Shown in pieces: positions 27,167 through 34,976 of a stretch of 58,925 bases of DNA (position 1 is its first letter; each line of letters begins with the position of its first letter). The translations under genes and the position numbers were made by a program. The DNA comes from Pseudoalteromonas fuliginea. Its GTDB lineage: Bacteria; Pseudomonadota; Gammaproteobacteria; Enterobacterales; Alteromonadaceae. The notes beneath the pieces are model-generated. The model did no database searches. It was not told the DNA's origin and was given only the letters and a program-made list of their open reading frames with translations. The stretch spans positions 1-58,925 of the forward strand of contig NZ_JJNZ01000059.1 of assembly GCF_000690055.1 (NCBI RefSeq), in the 5' to 3' direction.

Positions 27167-27613
27167 TTAGGCAGTTAATCGTTGCTTAATTAAACCAGAG
27201 ATCTTGCCCATATCGGCGCGACCCTCAGCCTTGCTTTTGATTATACCCATTACTTTACCCATGTCTTGCATACCTGCTGCATTAGTATCAGCAATAGCCG
27301 CGTCAATGAGAGCAATGATTTCTTCTTCACTCAATTGTTGAGGTAAAAAAGTTTCAAGCGCTACTATTTCATTGGCTTCAATATCAGCTAAATCATCACG
27401 CCCAGCATCTTTGTACTGAGTGTAAGAGTCACGACGTTGTTTAACAAGCTTCACTATAACGGAGGTAATACCTGCGTCGTCTAGCGTTATTTGCTCGTCA
27501 ATTTCACGTTGCTTGATTGCAGCAAGTACCATACGAATAGGGTTAAGACGTTGCTTGTCTTTGGCTCTCATCGCATCTTTTTGCGCATCTTTTAGCGTTA
27601 TTAAAAGGCTCAT
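27167..27613 (-). CDS. yqeY: GatB/YqeY domain-containing protein
   Basis: A 148-residue YqeY-family protein, built like the C-terminal tail domain of GatB, which binds tRNA. Visible motifs: MRAKDKQRLNPIRMVLAAIKQREID (about 15-39), LETFLPQQLSEEEI (about 87-100) and KVMGIIKSKAEGRADMGKISGLIKQRL at the end. Its precise role is unknown. It lies 19 nt after rpsU, the usual order in Alteromonadales and Vibrio but not in E. coli, where rpsU is followed by dnaG. Confidence 0.93.
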   Translation of the reverse strand: MSLLITLKDAQKDAMRAKDKQRLNPIRMVLAAIKQREIDEQITLDDAGITSVIVKLVKQRRDSYTQYKDAGRDDLADIEANEIVALETFLPQQLSEEEIIALIDAAIADTNAAGMQDMGKVMGIIKSKAEGRADMGKISGLIKQRLTA

Positions 27614-27632
27614 TTATACAAAACCTAATATA

Positions 27633-27848
27633 TTAGTATAATTTAACGCGACGAGCGTTATCACGAGAAAGTTTTTTCATGTGACGTTTAACTGCAGCAG
27701 CTTTTTTACGTTTACGTTCAGCTGTTGGTTTTTCATAGTGCTCGCGACGACGAACTTCTGAAAGGATTCCTGCTTTTTCACATGAACGCTTGAAGCGACG
27801 AAGTGCTACGTCAAACGGTTCGTTCTCTCTTACTTTAATTACTGGCAT
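27633..27848 (-). CDS. rpsU: 30S ribosomal protein S21
   Basis: A 71-residue S21 with the canonical start [27 protein letters not shown] and the basic tail ending DNARRVKLY. It is the first gene of the macromolecular-synthesis operon. AGGTAGGTGAA just upstream is a good ribosome site. Confidence 0.99.
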
Positions 27849-27993
27849 TAAAAATTCACCTACCTAAATTATGAGCGTTGCTCAAGTTGATCAAACATTG
27901 ATCAAGTGGTTCAAAAATGGTGCGGTATTGTAATCCGAAGCAACACCACATGTAAAGGACAATATTAACAGAAACACATCATGTAAAACAGTA

Positions 27994-28599
27994 TTAATTT
28001 GATTGGCGTTGGTACAACCTAGAAAACACTTGGCCAGCTTTTTTTTCTTTAATTAACAGCCAGTTATCTGGTTTTGTGAATGAGTTTAAATCACTTTCAA
28101 CTTCAACGTAAATTAAAGCTTCTGAGCTGAGCCATTGATTCTTTTCTAAAAAATCGCAGCTAATTTGGGCTAGGTTTTTACGAAAAGGGGGATCAACGAA
28201 AACGAGGTCAAAAGGTTCATTTAGGTTTTTTTGTTCTAAAAACGATAATGTATTTATATTTTTTACGTGCGCGTTTTGCAATTTTAAAGTTGTTATATTG
28301 TGTTCTAATTGCGTTGCTGCTAATAAATCAAGCTCAATAAAAGTAGCGCTTTTAGCAAAACGAGATAATGCTTCAAACCCTAAACCACCAGAGCCGGCAA
28401 AGCAATCAAGTACGTTTGTATCTCGTGTATCTTGCATTAACCAGTTAAATACTGTTTCTTTTATGCGATCGGTGGTTGGACGCAGACCTTGCACATCCTT
28501 TACTGGTAGCTTTCTGCCACGAAATTGACCGCTTATAATTCTAATAAAGCCATCACTTGATTTATTAATTACTTTATTTTGCGCCGTTTTATTTCTCAT
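27994..28599 (-). CDS. rsmD: 16S rRNA (guanine(966)-N(2))-methyltransferase
   Basis: A 201-residue RsmD. The N-terminus has IRIISGQFRGRKLPV and GLRPTTDRIKETVFNWL, both family hallmarks. SAM motif I is VLDCFAGSGGLGFEALSRFA (about 58-77) and the catalytic motif is FVDPPF (about 132-137). It methylates G966 of 16S rRNA. It is divergent from ftsY, the same arrangement as in E. coli. Confidence 0.96.
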   Translation of the reverse strand: MRNKTAQNKVINKSSDGFIRIISGQFRGRKLPVKDVQGLRPTTDRIKETVFNWLMQDTRDTNVLDCFAGSGGLGFEALSRFAKSATFIELDLLAATQLEHNITTLKLQNAHVKNINTLSFLEQKNLNEPFDLVFVDPPFRKNLAQISCDFLEKNQWLSSEALIYVEVESDLNSFTKPDNWLLIKEKKAGQVFSRLYQRQSN

Positions 28600-28807
28600 T
28601 TAGCTCACTAAAAAATGGTATCTGGGATCTAGCTCAGATAATATTGCAGTAGATTACGTATAGCTTCATTTTTCAACTGCATTAAAAGTGTTACTATTTA
28701 GCTCTTAATGTTTTGAACTGTTTTTTTGCTGGCAGATATTGCCGAGCACAATAAAGCTATTTTCAAATTTTAGTTTATCAGATTTTTATAAGTGGTTATT
28801 AGCAAGT

Positions 28808-30718
28808 ATGGCAAAAAAAAGTAAATTCCTGTCTTGGTTTGGTTTTGGTAAGTCAGATGAAAAACAAGCAGAGCAAGTAAAAGAAACTAATAACCAACAA
28901 GCGTTGGCCGAACAACAAGAAGCTGAGCGTATAGAGCAAGAGCGCGCTGAAACAGAGAAGCACGATGCAGAGCAAGCTGAAAAGTTAGCGGTTGAACAAG
29001 CAAATGCTGAATTATTGGCAAAAGAACAAGCTGATGCCCACGCAAAACAATTAGAGCTGCAACAGCGTTTAGCCGAACAAGAAATGCAAATGCGCCTTGA
29101 GCAAGAGCGAATTGCGGCTGAAAAAGCTGAAGCCGAGCGTTTAGAGCAAGCACGTATTGAGGCTGAAAAAGTTGAAACCGAGCGTTTAGAGCAAGCACGA
29201 GTTGCAGCTGAACAAGCTGAAAGCGATCGTCTAGAACAAGCGCGTATTGAGGCTGAAAAAGTTGAAACCGAGCGTTTAGAGCAAGCACGTATTGAGGCTG
29301 AAAAAGTTGAAATCGAGCGTTTAGAGAAAGCGCGTGTTGAGGCTGAAAAAGCAGAAAGCGATCGTCTAGAACAAGCGCGTATTGAGGCTGAAAAAGTTGA
29401 AACCGAGCGTTTAGAGCAAGCACGTATTGAGGCTGAAAAAGCTGAAACCGAGCGTTTAGAGCAAGCACGTATTGAGGCTGAAAAAGCTGAAAGCGATCGT
29501 TTAGAGCAAGCGCGTATTGAGGCTGAAAAAGCTGAAAACGAGCGTTTAGAGCAGGCGCGTGTTGCGGCAGAACAAGCTGAAAGCGAGCGTTTAGAGCTGG
29601 CGCGTGTTGCGGCTGAAAAAACTGAAAACGAGCGCTTAGAGCTGGCGCGTGTTGCAGCTGAACAAGCTGAAAGCGATCGTCTAGAACAAGCGCGAGTTGC
29701 GGCTGAAAAAGTTGAAAGTGAGCGTTTAGAGCAAGCGAGTATTGAGGCTGAAAAACTTAAAGCGGAGAAAGAAGATAAACCCAAAAAAGAAGGTTTTTTT
29801 TCTCGCCTTAAAAAAGGCTTATTAAAAACTCGCGTTAATATTGGATCTGGATTTGCATCTATATTTAGCGGCAAAAAAATTGATGACGATTTATTTGAAG
29901 AGCTGGAAACCCAGCTATTAACTGCCGATTTGGGCGTTGATACAACCATGAAGTTAATCGATCGATTAACAGATGGGGCTAATCGTAAACAGTTAAAAGA
30001 TGGCGATGCACTTTACGAGCTAATGAAACAAGAAATGGCCACTATGCTTAAAACTGCAGAGCAGCCTTTAGTGATACCAACTGATAAAAAACCATTCGTA
30101 ATACTGATGGTGGGTGTGAATGGTGTAGGTAAAACCACGACTATTGGTAAACTGGCTAAGCAATTTCAAAACGAAGGTAAGTCGGTTATGTTGGCTGCTG
30201 GTGATACGTTTAGAGCGGCTGCTGTTGAGCAACTTCAAGTATGGGGTGAGCGCAATAGTATTCCTGTTATTGCACAACACACTGGCGCTGATAGTGCTTC
30301 AGTTGTTTTTGACGCATTTCAAGCCGCGAAAGCTCGTAAAGTGGATGTATTAATCGCCGATACAGCTGGGCGCTTGCAAAATAAAGATAATTTAATGCAA
30401 GAGCTTGAAAAAATAGCACGTGTAATGAAAAAAATTGACCCTGATGCGCCGCATGAAGTGATGTTAACGATTGACGCAGGCACAGGGCAAAATGCGATTA
30501 GCCAAGTGAATTTGTTTAATCAGTGTGTAGGCTTAACTGGTATTACCCTTTCTAAACTTGATGGAACTGCAAAAGGTGGTGTTATTTTTGCGGTGGCTGA
30601 TAAGTTTAATATTCCAATTCGTTATATTGGTGTTGGCGAAAGTATCGATGATTTACGTACATTTAAGAGTGATGACTTTATTGATGCGTTATTTAGCCAA
30701 GATGAGGACGACGTTTAA
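28808..30718 (+). CDS. ftsY: Signal recognition particle receptor FtsY
   Basis: The receptor that brings ribosome-SRP complexes to the Sec translocon. The ATG at 28808 gives MAKKSKFLSWFGFGK, a usual FtsY start; an upstream TTG at 28739 lacks support. The protein has 636 residues. The acidic A domain (about 20-330) is dominated by fifteen 15-residue repeats (96-320). The NG domain (about 335-636) is intact: VGVNGVGKTTTIGKLA, DTFRAAAVEQL, IADTAGRLQNK and SKLDGTAKGG. It is longer than E. coli FtsY (497) because of the repeats. It heads ftsY-ftsE-ftsX. Confidence 0.97.
   Translation: MAKKSKFLSWFGFGKSDEKQAEQVKETNNQQALAEQQEAERIEQERAETEKHDAEQAEKLAVEQANAELLAKEQADAHAKQLELQQRLAEQEMQMRLEQERIAAEKAEAERLEQARIEAEKVETERLEQARVAAEQAESDRLEQARIEAEKVETERLEQARIEAEKVEIERLEKARVEAEKAESDRLEQARIEAEKVETERLEQARIEAEKAETERLEQARIEAEKAESDRLEQARIEAEKAENERLEQARVAAEQAESERLELARVAAEKTENERLELARVAAEQAESDRLEQARVAAEKVESERLEQASIEAEKLKAEKEDKPKKEGFFSRLKKGLLKTRVNIGSGFASIFSGKKIDDDLFEELETQLLTADLGVDTTMKLIDRLTDGANRKQLKDGDALYELMKQEMATMLKTAEQPLVIPTDKKPFVILMVGVNGVGKTTTIGKLAKQFQNEGKSVMLAAGDTFRAAAVEQLQVWGERNSIPVIAQHTGADSASVVFDAFQAAKARKVDVLIADTAGRLQNKDNLMQELEKIARVMKKIDPDAPHEVMLTIDAGTGQNAISQVNLFNQCVGLTGITLSKLDGTAKGGVIFAVADKFNIPIRYIGVGESIDDLRTFKSDDFIDALFSQDEDDV
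29093..29767 (+). repeat. 15 tandem 45-bp repeats within ftsY
   Basis: Fifteen consecutive in-frame 45-bp units encode variants of RLEQARIEAEKVETE. The units differ at a few positions (V/I, AAEQAES, AAEKTEN), with several nearly identical at DNA level (for example units 2, 4 and 7), indicating recent duplication or gene conversion. The encoded region is E/A/K/R-rich helix. Confidence 0.95.
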
Positions 30719-30724
30719 TTTACT

Positions 30725-30747
30725 AAGAGGGAGCTTGCTCCCTTTTT
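30725..30747 (+). terminator. Terminator/attenuator between ftsY and ftsE
   Basis: AGAGGGAGC / GCTCCCTTTTT with a 2-nt loop, directly after ftsY. Some read-through into ftsEX is likely, since the next start is only 57 nt away with no obvious strong promoter. Confidence 0.7.
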
Positions 30748-30803
30748 AATTGCGAGGAATACCAATTGCATTCGTGTTTATGGTGAGGTTGGCATAATAA
30801 AAA

Positions 30804-31481
30804 ATGATAAATTTTCAGCAAGTAAGTAAAACCTACCCAGGAGGGCATCGGGCCCTTGAAAAAGTTAATTTTCATATTAAGCCGGGCGAACTTGCATTTT
30901 TAACTGGTCACAGTGGTGCAGGTAAAAGTACGTTATTAAAGTTAATTAGCTTAATGGAGCGCCCATCTGCGGGTAACGTGTTTATCAACGGTGTTGATTT
31001 AAATAAGGTTAACTCGCGTCAAATTCCCTATGCCCGTCGTGACATTGGTATTATTTTTCAGAATCATCGCTTATTAGAGCGCCATACTGTATTTGATAAT
31101 GTGGCATTGCCATTAATTATTGAGGGTACTCATCATAATCAAATTGCAAAGCGGGTTCATGGGGCGCTCGATAAAGTGGGCTTAATTGATAAAGTGAAGT
31201 GCCACCCGTCTATGCTTTCTGGCGGCGAACAACAGCGCGTAGGTATTGCTCGCGCGATAGTTAACTCGCCACCAATTTTATTGGCCGATGAGCCTACAGG
31301 TAACCTTGACCCTGAACTTTCGATGGAAATTTTACGATTATTTGAAGATTTTAATAAACACGGTACAACCGTGCTTATTGCTACTCATGATTTGGGCTTG
31401 GTTGCGCGTATGAGATATAGAAGCTTAACTTTAAAAGACGGGCGAATGCTTCAAGACCCCTTAGCGCAGGAGGTTTTATGA
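30804..31481 (+). CDS. ftsE: Cell division ATP-binding protein FtsE
   Basis: A 225-residue ABC ATPase. Walker A is [14 protein letters not shown] (about 36-49), the signature [14 protein letters not shown] (about 139-152), Walker [14 protein letters not shown] (about 159-171) and the switch His is in ATHD. With FtsX it forms the FtsEX complex at the septum that activates EnvC-type hydrolase activators; envC is at 36268 in this window. It overlaps ftsX by 4 nt (ATGA). Confidence 0.97.
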   Translation: MINFQQVSKTYPGGHRALEKVNFHIKPGELAFLTGHSGAGKSTLLKLISLMERPSAGNVFINGVDLNKVNSRQIPYARRDIGIIFQNHRLLERHTVFDNVALPLIIEGTHHNQIAKRVHGALDKVGLIDKVKCHPSMLSGGEQQRVGIARAIVNSPPILLADEPTGNLDPELSMEILRLFEDFNKHGTTVLIATHDLGLVARMRYRSLTLKDGRMLQDPLAQEVL

Positions 31482-32464
31482 GCTTACTATTTAAGGGGCG
31501 CCAAAATAAAAACGAAAAGCAAAAAAAATCTATATTAGCTGGCGGTTATTTTTTTATTATTAATATTTTTCGTCAAGGAATACACAGCCTTGGTGAAATG
31601 TGGCGTACGCCTTTAGCTTCGATGATGACAATTGCTGTACTAGGTTTGAGTTTAACGCTACCAGCAACACTTTATTTAGTGGTTAAAAATGTTCAACAAG
31701 TCAGTAGCGGGTTTGAAGAAGCAAGCGAAATATCTTTGTTTGTAAAAGAGACGATGAGCGAGCAACAAACACAAACTTTGGTGAAACGTTTAGCACTGTA
31801 TCCCGAAGTTGAGAGTGTGGCATTTATTTCAAAGCAGCAAGCACTTACAGAGTTTAAAAGTGTCTCGGGGTTTGGGCAAGCATTAGAGTACTTAGATAGT
31901 AACCCACTTCCTGATGTTGTGTTGGTCACGCCAACTAAGCGTGATCGTCAGCCTAATGCAGCTAGAGCTCTTTTAACTAAGCTGGAAGCTGAGCGTGAGG
32001 TTGATTTTGGTAAGCTCGATATAGCATGGTTAGAGCGTTTAAATGCATTGTTGAGTTTGTTAAAAGAGAGTGTAATAACGATCACGCTACTGTTACTTAC
32101 TTCAGTCACGCTTATTATTGGTAATACTATTCGTTTATCTATTATGGATAAAAAAGAAGAAATACAAGTAATGAAATTAGTTGGGGCTACTAATACATTT
32201 ATTCATGCACCATTTTTATGGACAGGTATTTGGTATGGTGTTATCGGTGGGCTATTTGCCTTCATATCGGTTGCTTTAATGATGTGGTGGCTATCTTCTG
32301 CTGTTAGTAGTGTAGCGGGTGTTTACCAAACAAGTTTTTCGTTAATTGGTTTAACATTAAAAGAGTTTGGCCTGTTAGTTTTACTTGCAACAAGCTTGGG
32401 CTTTATTGGTTCGTATCTTTCTGTAAATCGATACATTAAAGAAATAGAACCCGATAAAGTATAA
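31478..32464 (+). CDS. ftsX: Cell division protein FtsX
   Basis: A 328-residue permease-like partner of FtsE. It has four predicted membrane helices (about 45-68, 200-222, 250-275 and 292-315) and a periplasmic domain (about 70-195) between helices 1 and 2 that contacts EnvC. Motifs NIFRQGIHSLGEMWRTPLAS and EIQVMKLVGAT are typical. The start overlaps the ftsE stop (ATGA), so translation is coupled. Confidence 0.96.
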   Translation: MSLLFKGRQNKNEKQKKSILAGGYFFIINIFRQGIHSLGEMWRTPLASMMTIAVLGLSLTLPATLYLVVKNVQQVSSGFEEASEISLFVKETMSEQQTQTLVKRLALYPEVESVAFISKQQALTEFKSVSGFGQALEYLDSNPLPDVVLVTPTKRDRQPNAARALLTKLEAEREVDFGKLDIAWLERLNALLSLLKESVITITLLLLTSVTLIIGNTIRLSIMDKKEEIQVMKLVGATNTFIHAPFLWTGIWYGVIGGLFAFISVALMMWWLSSAVSSVAGVYQTSFSLIGLTLKEFGLLVLLATSLGFIGSYLSVNRYIKEIEPDKV

Positions 32465-32511
32465 TTCGAATCTATTAGTCGTTCGATGCTTATGTACCAT
32501 ATAAGTGAACT

Positions 32512-32664
32512 AACCCTGCTCGGTATGCGTATGCTATCGGGTTGGGTAGTACCTCCTTTATTAAAACTGTCATGTTTGTGTACTATTCTCCTCAAGGTAA
32601 TAAGTTATAAATGAGGTGCTGCGATGAGGTGAACCTCTTGCATCCCTTTAATTCATCACTTATT
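32512..32664 (+). other. Structured intergenic segment between ftsX and rpoH
   Basis: The 334-bp gap holds several nested inverted repeats. AACCC (32512) pairs with CGGGTT (32538-32543). TAGTAC (32547-32552) pairs with GTACTA (32580-32585). A long hairpin runs from AATAAGT (32599-32605) to ACTTATT (32658-32664) with inner pairing AGGT/ACCT. None is followed by a clear T-run. It could be the folded 3' end of ftsX mRNA, a small RNA or an rpoH leader from a distal promoter. No reading frame of note is present. Confidence 0.4.
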
Positions 32665-32704
32665 CAGCCGCTTATAGTAGACTTAAATAACGCAAAAAAA
32701 CCTC

Positions 32705-32733
32705 TTGATTTATGATTAAAAAAAGTTTTAAAT
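32705..32733 (+). promoter_or_regulatory. Candidate sigma-70 promoter for rpoH
   Basis: TTGATT (32705-32710) and TTAAAT (32728-32733) are 17 bp apart. The predicted transcription start falls near 32740, at the left arm of the CIRCE element, the usual place for CIRCE. Confidence 0.45.
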
Positions 32734-32738
32734 TGGGG

Positions 32739-32765
32739 TTAGCACTCTTGGTTAAAGAGTGCTAA
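32739..32765. promoter_or_regulatory. Perfect CIRCE operator (HrcA site) upstream of rpoH
   Basis: TTAGCACTC, a 9-bp spacer, and GAGTGCTAA match the CIRCE consensus at all 18 arm positions. CIRCE is the binding site of the heat-shock repressor HrcA and also acts as an RNA hairpin in the leader. It lies 34 bp before the rpoH start codon. The hrcA gene itself is not in this window. Confidence 0.88.
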
Positions 32766-32798
32766 GATGGTTTCAAATGTTTATCACCGAGGTGAAAA

Positions 32799-33662
32799 AT
32801 GAGTAAAGATTTATACGCAATGGCACTTACAGTCGGACAACAAAGCGCAAGCATGGACGGTTACCTTCAAGCGGTAAGCACTATTCCTATGCTTAAGGTT
32901 GAACAAGAACAAGAGCTTGCTAAAAGGCTTCAGGAAGAAGGCGATCTTAGTGCTGCCAAGCAACTCATTATGTCGCATTTACGCTTTGTAGCACATATTG
33001 CTAAAAGCTACTCTGGCTATGGTTTACCACAAGCAGACTTAATCCAAGAGGGCAATATAGGCCTGATGAAAGCGGTAAAGCGTTTCGACCCTACAGTGGG
33101 AGTTCGTTTAGTATCGTTTGCAGTTCATTGGATTAAAGCAGAAATTCATGAGTTTGTGCTTAAAAATTGGCGCATAGTTAAAGTTGCGACAACTAAAGCA
33201 CAACGTAAATTGTTTTTTAATCTTCGCAAAAATAAAAAGCGTTTAGGTTGGTTTAACCAAGCAGAAGTTAGCACTGTTGCGAGCGAGTTAGGTGTGAGTG
33301 AAAAGGAAGTTCGTGAAATGGAATCGCGTATGAGCGGCCAAGACATGGGCTTCGACTTGACAGGTGACGACGATGATAACGCACCAACAAGTACTTACTC
33401 TCCAGTACAATATTTAACGGATGGTGCAGCTGATCTGGCTGACGACGTTGAACAACAACAGTGGAAAGAGCAGGCGCATACGCGTTTATTTAGCGCACTT
33501 AAAACACTTGATGAACGCTCGCAAGATATTGTTAGCGCACGTTGGTTGTCTGATGATAAGGCGACTCTTCAAGAGCTGGCACAAAAGTACAGTGTATCAG
33601 CCGAACGTGTTCGTCAGCTTGAAAAAACAGCGATGAAAAAGTTACAAAGCGCTATGAGCTAA
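32799..33662 (+). CDS. rpoH: Heat-shock sigma factor sigma-32
   Basis: A 287-residue RpoH. Region 2 reads [24 protein letters not shown] (about 73-96). The RpoH box [19 protein letters not shown] (about 131-150) is diagnostic. Region 4 ends with [25 protein letters not shown]. It directs transcription of chaperone and protease genes. The ribosome site GAGGTG lies 5 nt upstream of the ATG and is part of a small hairpin (32780-32798). A perfect CIRCE element precedes it, so HrcA probably represses it. Located after ftsYEX as in E. coli. Confidence 0.98.
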   Translation: MSKDLYAMALTVGQQSASMDGYLQAVSTIPMLKVEQEQELAKRLQEEGDLSAAKQLIMSHLRFVAHIAKSYSGYGLPQADLIQEGNIGLMKAVKRFDPTVGVRLVSFAVHWIKAEIHEFVLKNWRIVKVATTKAQRKLFFNLRKNKKRLGWFNQAEVSTVASELGVSEKEVREMESRMSGQDMGFDLTGDDDDNAPTSTYSPVQYLTDGAADLADDVEQQQWKEQAHTRLFSALKTLDERSQDIVSARWLSDDKATLQELAQKYSVSAERVRQLEKTAMKKLQSAMS

Positions 33663-33683
33663 ACACAGCTCAAGCAGCAAAAT

Positions 33684-34118
33684 TTAAAAAGCCCTGCATG
33701 AAAATGCGGGGCTTTTTTGTTTACGGCCGTAAGCTTTCACCTGCCTAGTGCTAAAATTGATAACCGGTTCTACTTTAAATAAGTAACTGAGAATATCTAT
33801 ATATGTTTTTATGGCTGGTAAAATTATAATTAATGTAGTTAACGCGACAGCCCAAGGTTTACTAAACCACCATACTTTTGAAGTTTGAAAATAGTTGGGT
33901 GGGGCTTTTAATTTTTCTCTTTCAGAAATCATGGTAGGTGAAATCTCTATAACTTCAGCAACAATAAATTTTATTAAATGAAAATTACGTAGCTTGTTAA
34001 TTGAAGCTTCAGAGTAAAAGCTTTGGCTATGGAGTTTAATTGTTTGTATTTCTTTACCATGATTCAGAAAATAATCAGCAAGGAAAAAAATTAGTTATTT
34101 TTCATGTTTGCTATACAT
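33684..34118 (-). pseudogene. Small membrane-protein gene with in-frame stop at codon 8
   Basis: On the minus strand an ATG at 34118 has a good ribosome site (AAGGAAA, 6 nt upstream) but reaches TAA at codon 8. Beyond this stop the same frame stays open for 136 codons: an N-terminal part with FFLADYFLNHGKE and KLRNFHLIKFIVAEVIEI, then MISEREKLKAPPNYF, and a membrane helix (WAVALTTLIIILPAIKTYIDIL). It therefore looks like a recently broken gene of about 144 codons; a restart at the ATG at 33932 would give an 82-residue protein. The product is not recognised. Its tail overlaps the rpoH terminator. Confidence 0.5.
33686..33718 (+). terminator. rpoH terminator
   Basis: AAAAAGCCCTGCA / TGCGGGGCTTTTTT with a 6-nt loop, 24 nt after the rpoH stop. 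It also covers the end of the minus-strand pseudogene. Confidence 0.88.
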
Positions 34119-34142
34119 ATAATTTCCTTATTAAAGTACATA

Positions 34143-34919
34143 TCATCGAGCACTAACCCCTTTGCCCTCAGCCTGCGCCAACTGAATGTATTTACGCTCA
34201 ACCAGCTGCGAAACCGGCACAAGTTCAAAGCCTTGATCTATTAACTGTGGTAACGCTTCACGTAAAAAATCAATAGTTTCAGGATAAGGGTGGGCGATAG
34301 CAATGGCAAAATTGTGATCGGTTGCTTGCTGTTTTAATTCATCAAACCTTAACTGCAATTGCTCGGGGGTGATAATGTTGTCTAAAAATACTTGGCGGCT
34401 AATATTAGCAACACCTAAAAAGTTTGCCGCATTTTGAGCTTGGCTTAAATCTGTGGTACGACTATCTAAAAAGTATAAATGGCGTTTTTTAAGCACTTCC
34501 ATTGTCCATTTCATAGCTTGGCTATGTTGTGTTAGTGCTGAGCCCATATGATTATTAACGCCCTTAACTTGTGGCAGACTAGCTAAGGCAGTGCCTAGAG
34601 TTTGCTGGAGCTGCTCTTTACTCATACTTAATGTAAGCGCGCCGGGGCCTAGTTTTTTCCCATTTAGCGCCTGCATGGGCACATGAAGTAATAGCTCTTT
34701 ATTTGACTGACTCGCTAGCGAAGCAAAAGCTTGCGAATAGGGGGTGTGAGGCAAAATTGAATATGACAATTGCCCTGGTAAGGTTAAGAACTCTAAATCT
34801 CTTTGATGGTAGCCTATATCGTCAATTACGATTGCTATTTGCTTCGCTTTAACATCAAAAGAGACAAAGCAAGTGACTAATAAAAGCCACGTTGTAATGC
34901 TTGCGTTAATAGTTTTCAA
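34143..34919 (-). CDS. yibQ: Divergent polysaccharide deacetylase family protein (YibQ-like)
   Basis: A 258-residue exported protein of the divergent polysaccharide deacetylase family (PF04748). A signal peptide covers about 1-25. The fold shows IAIVIDDIGYHQRDLEFL (about 28-45), LLLHVPMQAL, VNNHMGSALT (about 121-130) and FLDSRTT. It may act on periplasmic glycans; activity is unproved for most members. It is the last gene of gpmI-envC-S41 protease-yibQ, an order kept from Vibrio and E. coli. Confidence 0.92.
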   Translation of the reverse strand: MKTINASITTWLLLVTCFVSFDVKAKQIAIVIDDIGYHQRDLEFLTLPGQLSYSILPHTPYSQAFASLASQSNKELLLHVPMQALNGKKLGPGALTLSMSKEQLQQTLGTALASLPQVKGVNNHMGSALTQHSQAMKWTMEVLKKRHLYFLDSRTTDLSQAQNAANFLGVANISRQVFLDNIITPEQLQLRFDELKQQATDHNFAIAIAHPYPETIDFLREALPQLIDQGFELVPVSQLVERKYIQLAQAEGKGVSAR

Positions 34920-34976
34920 ATTTATAATTTTTATTATCTTATTAAGCTCAGTAAGTTGCTCTAAATAAAGCGAATG

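Noticed and set aside
29093..29767. Regular 45-bp units, at first glance like a CRISPR array
   Set aside because: There are no unique spacers. The units are contiguous, in frame and coding within ftsY.
28786..29949. Long minus-strand open frame (387 codons) opposite ftsY, and another at 28887-29468
   Set aside because: They are serine/alanine and leucine/phenylalanine repeats that mirror the 45-bp ftsY units on the other strand. They have no ribosome site and exist only because the repeat lacks stops.
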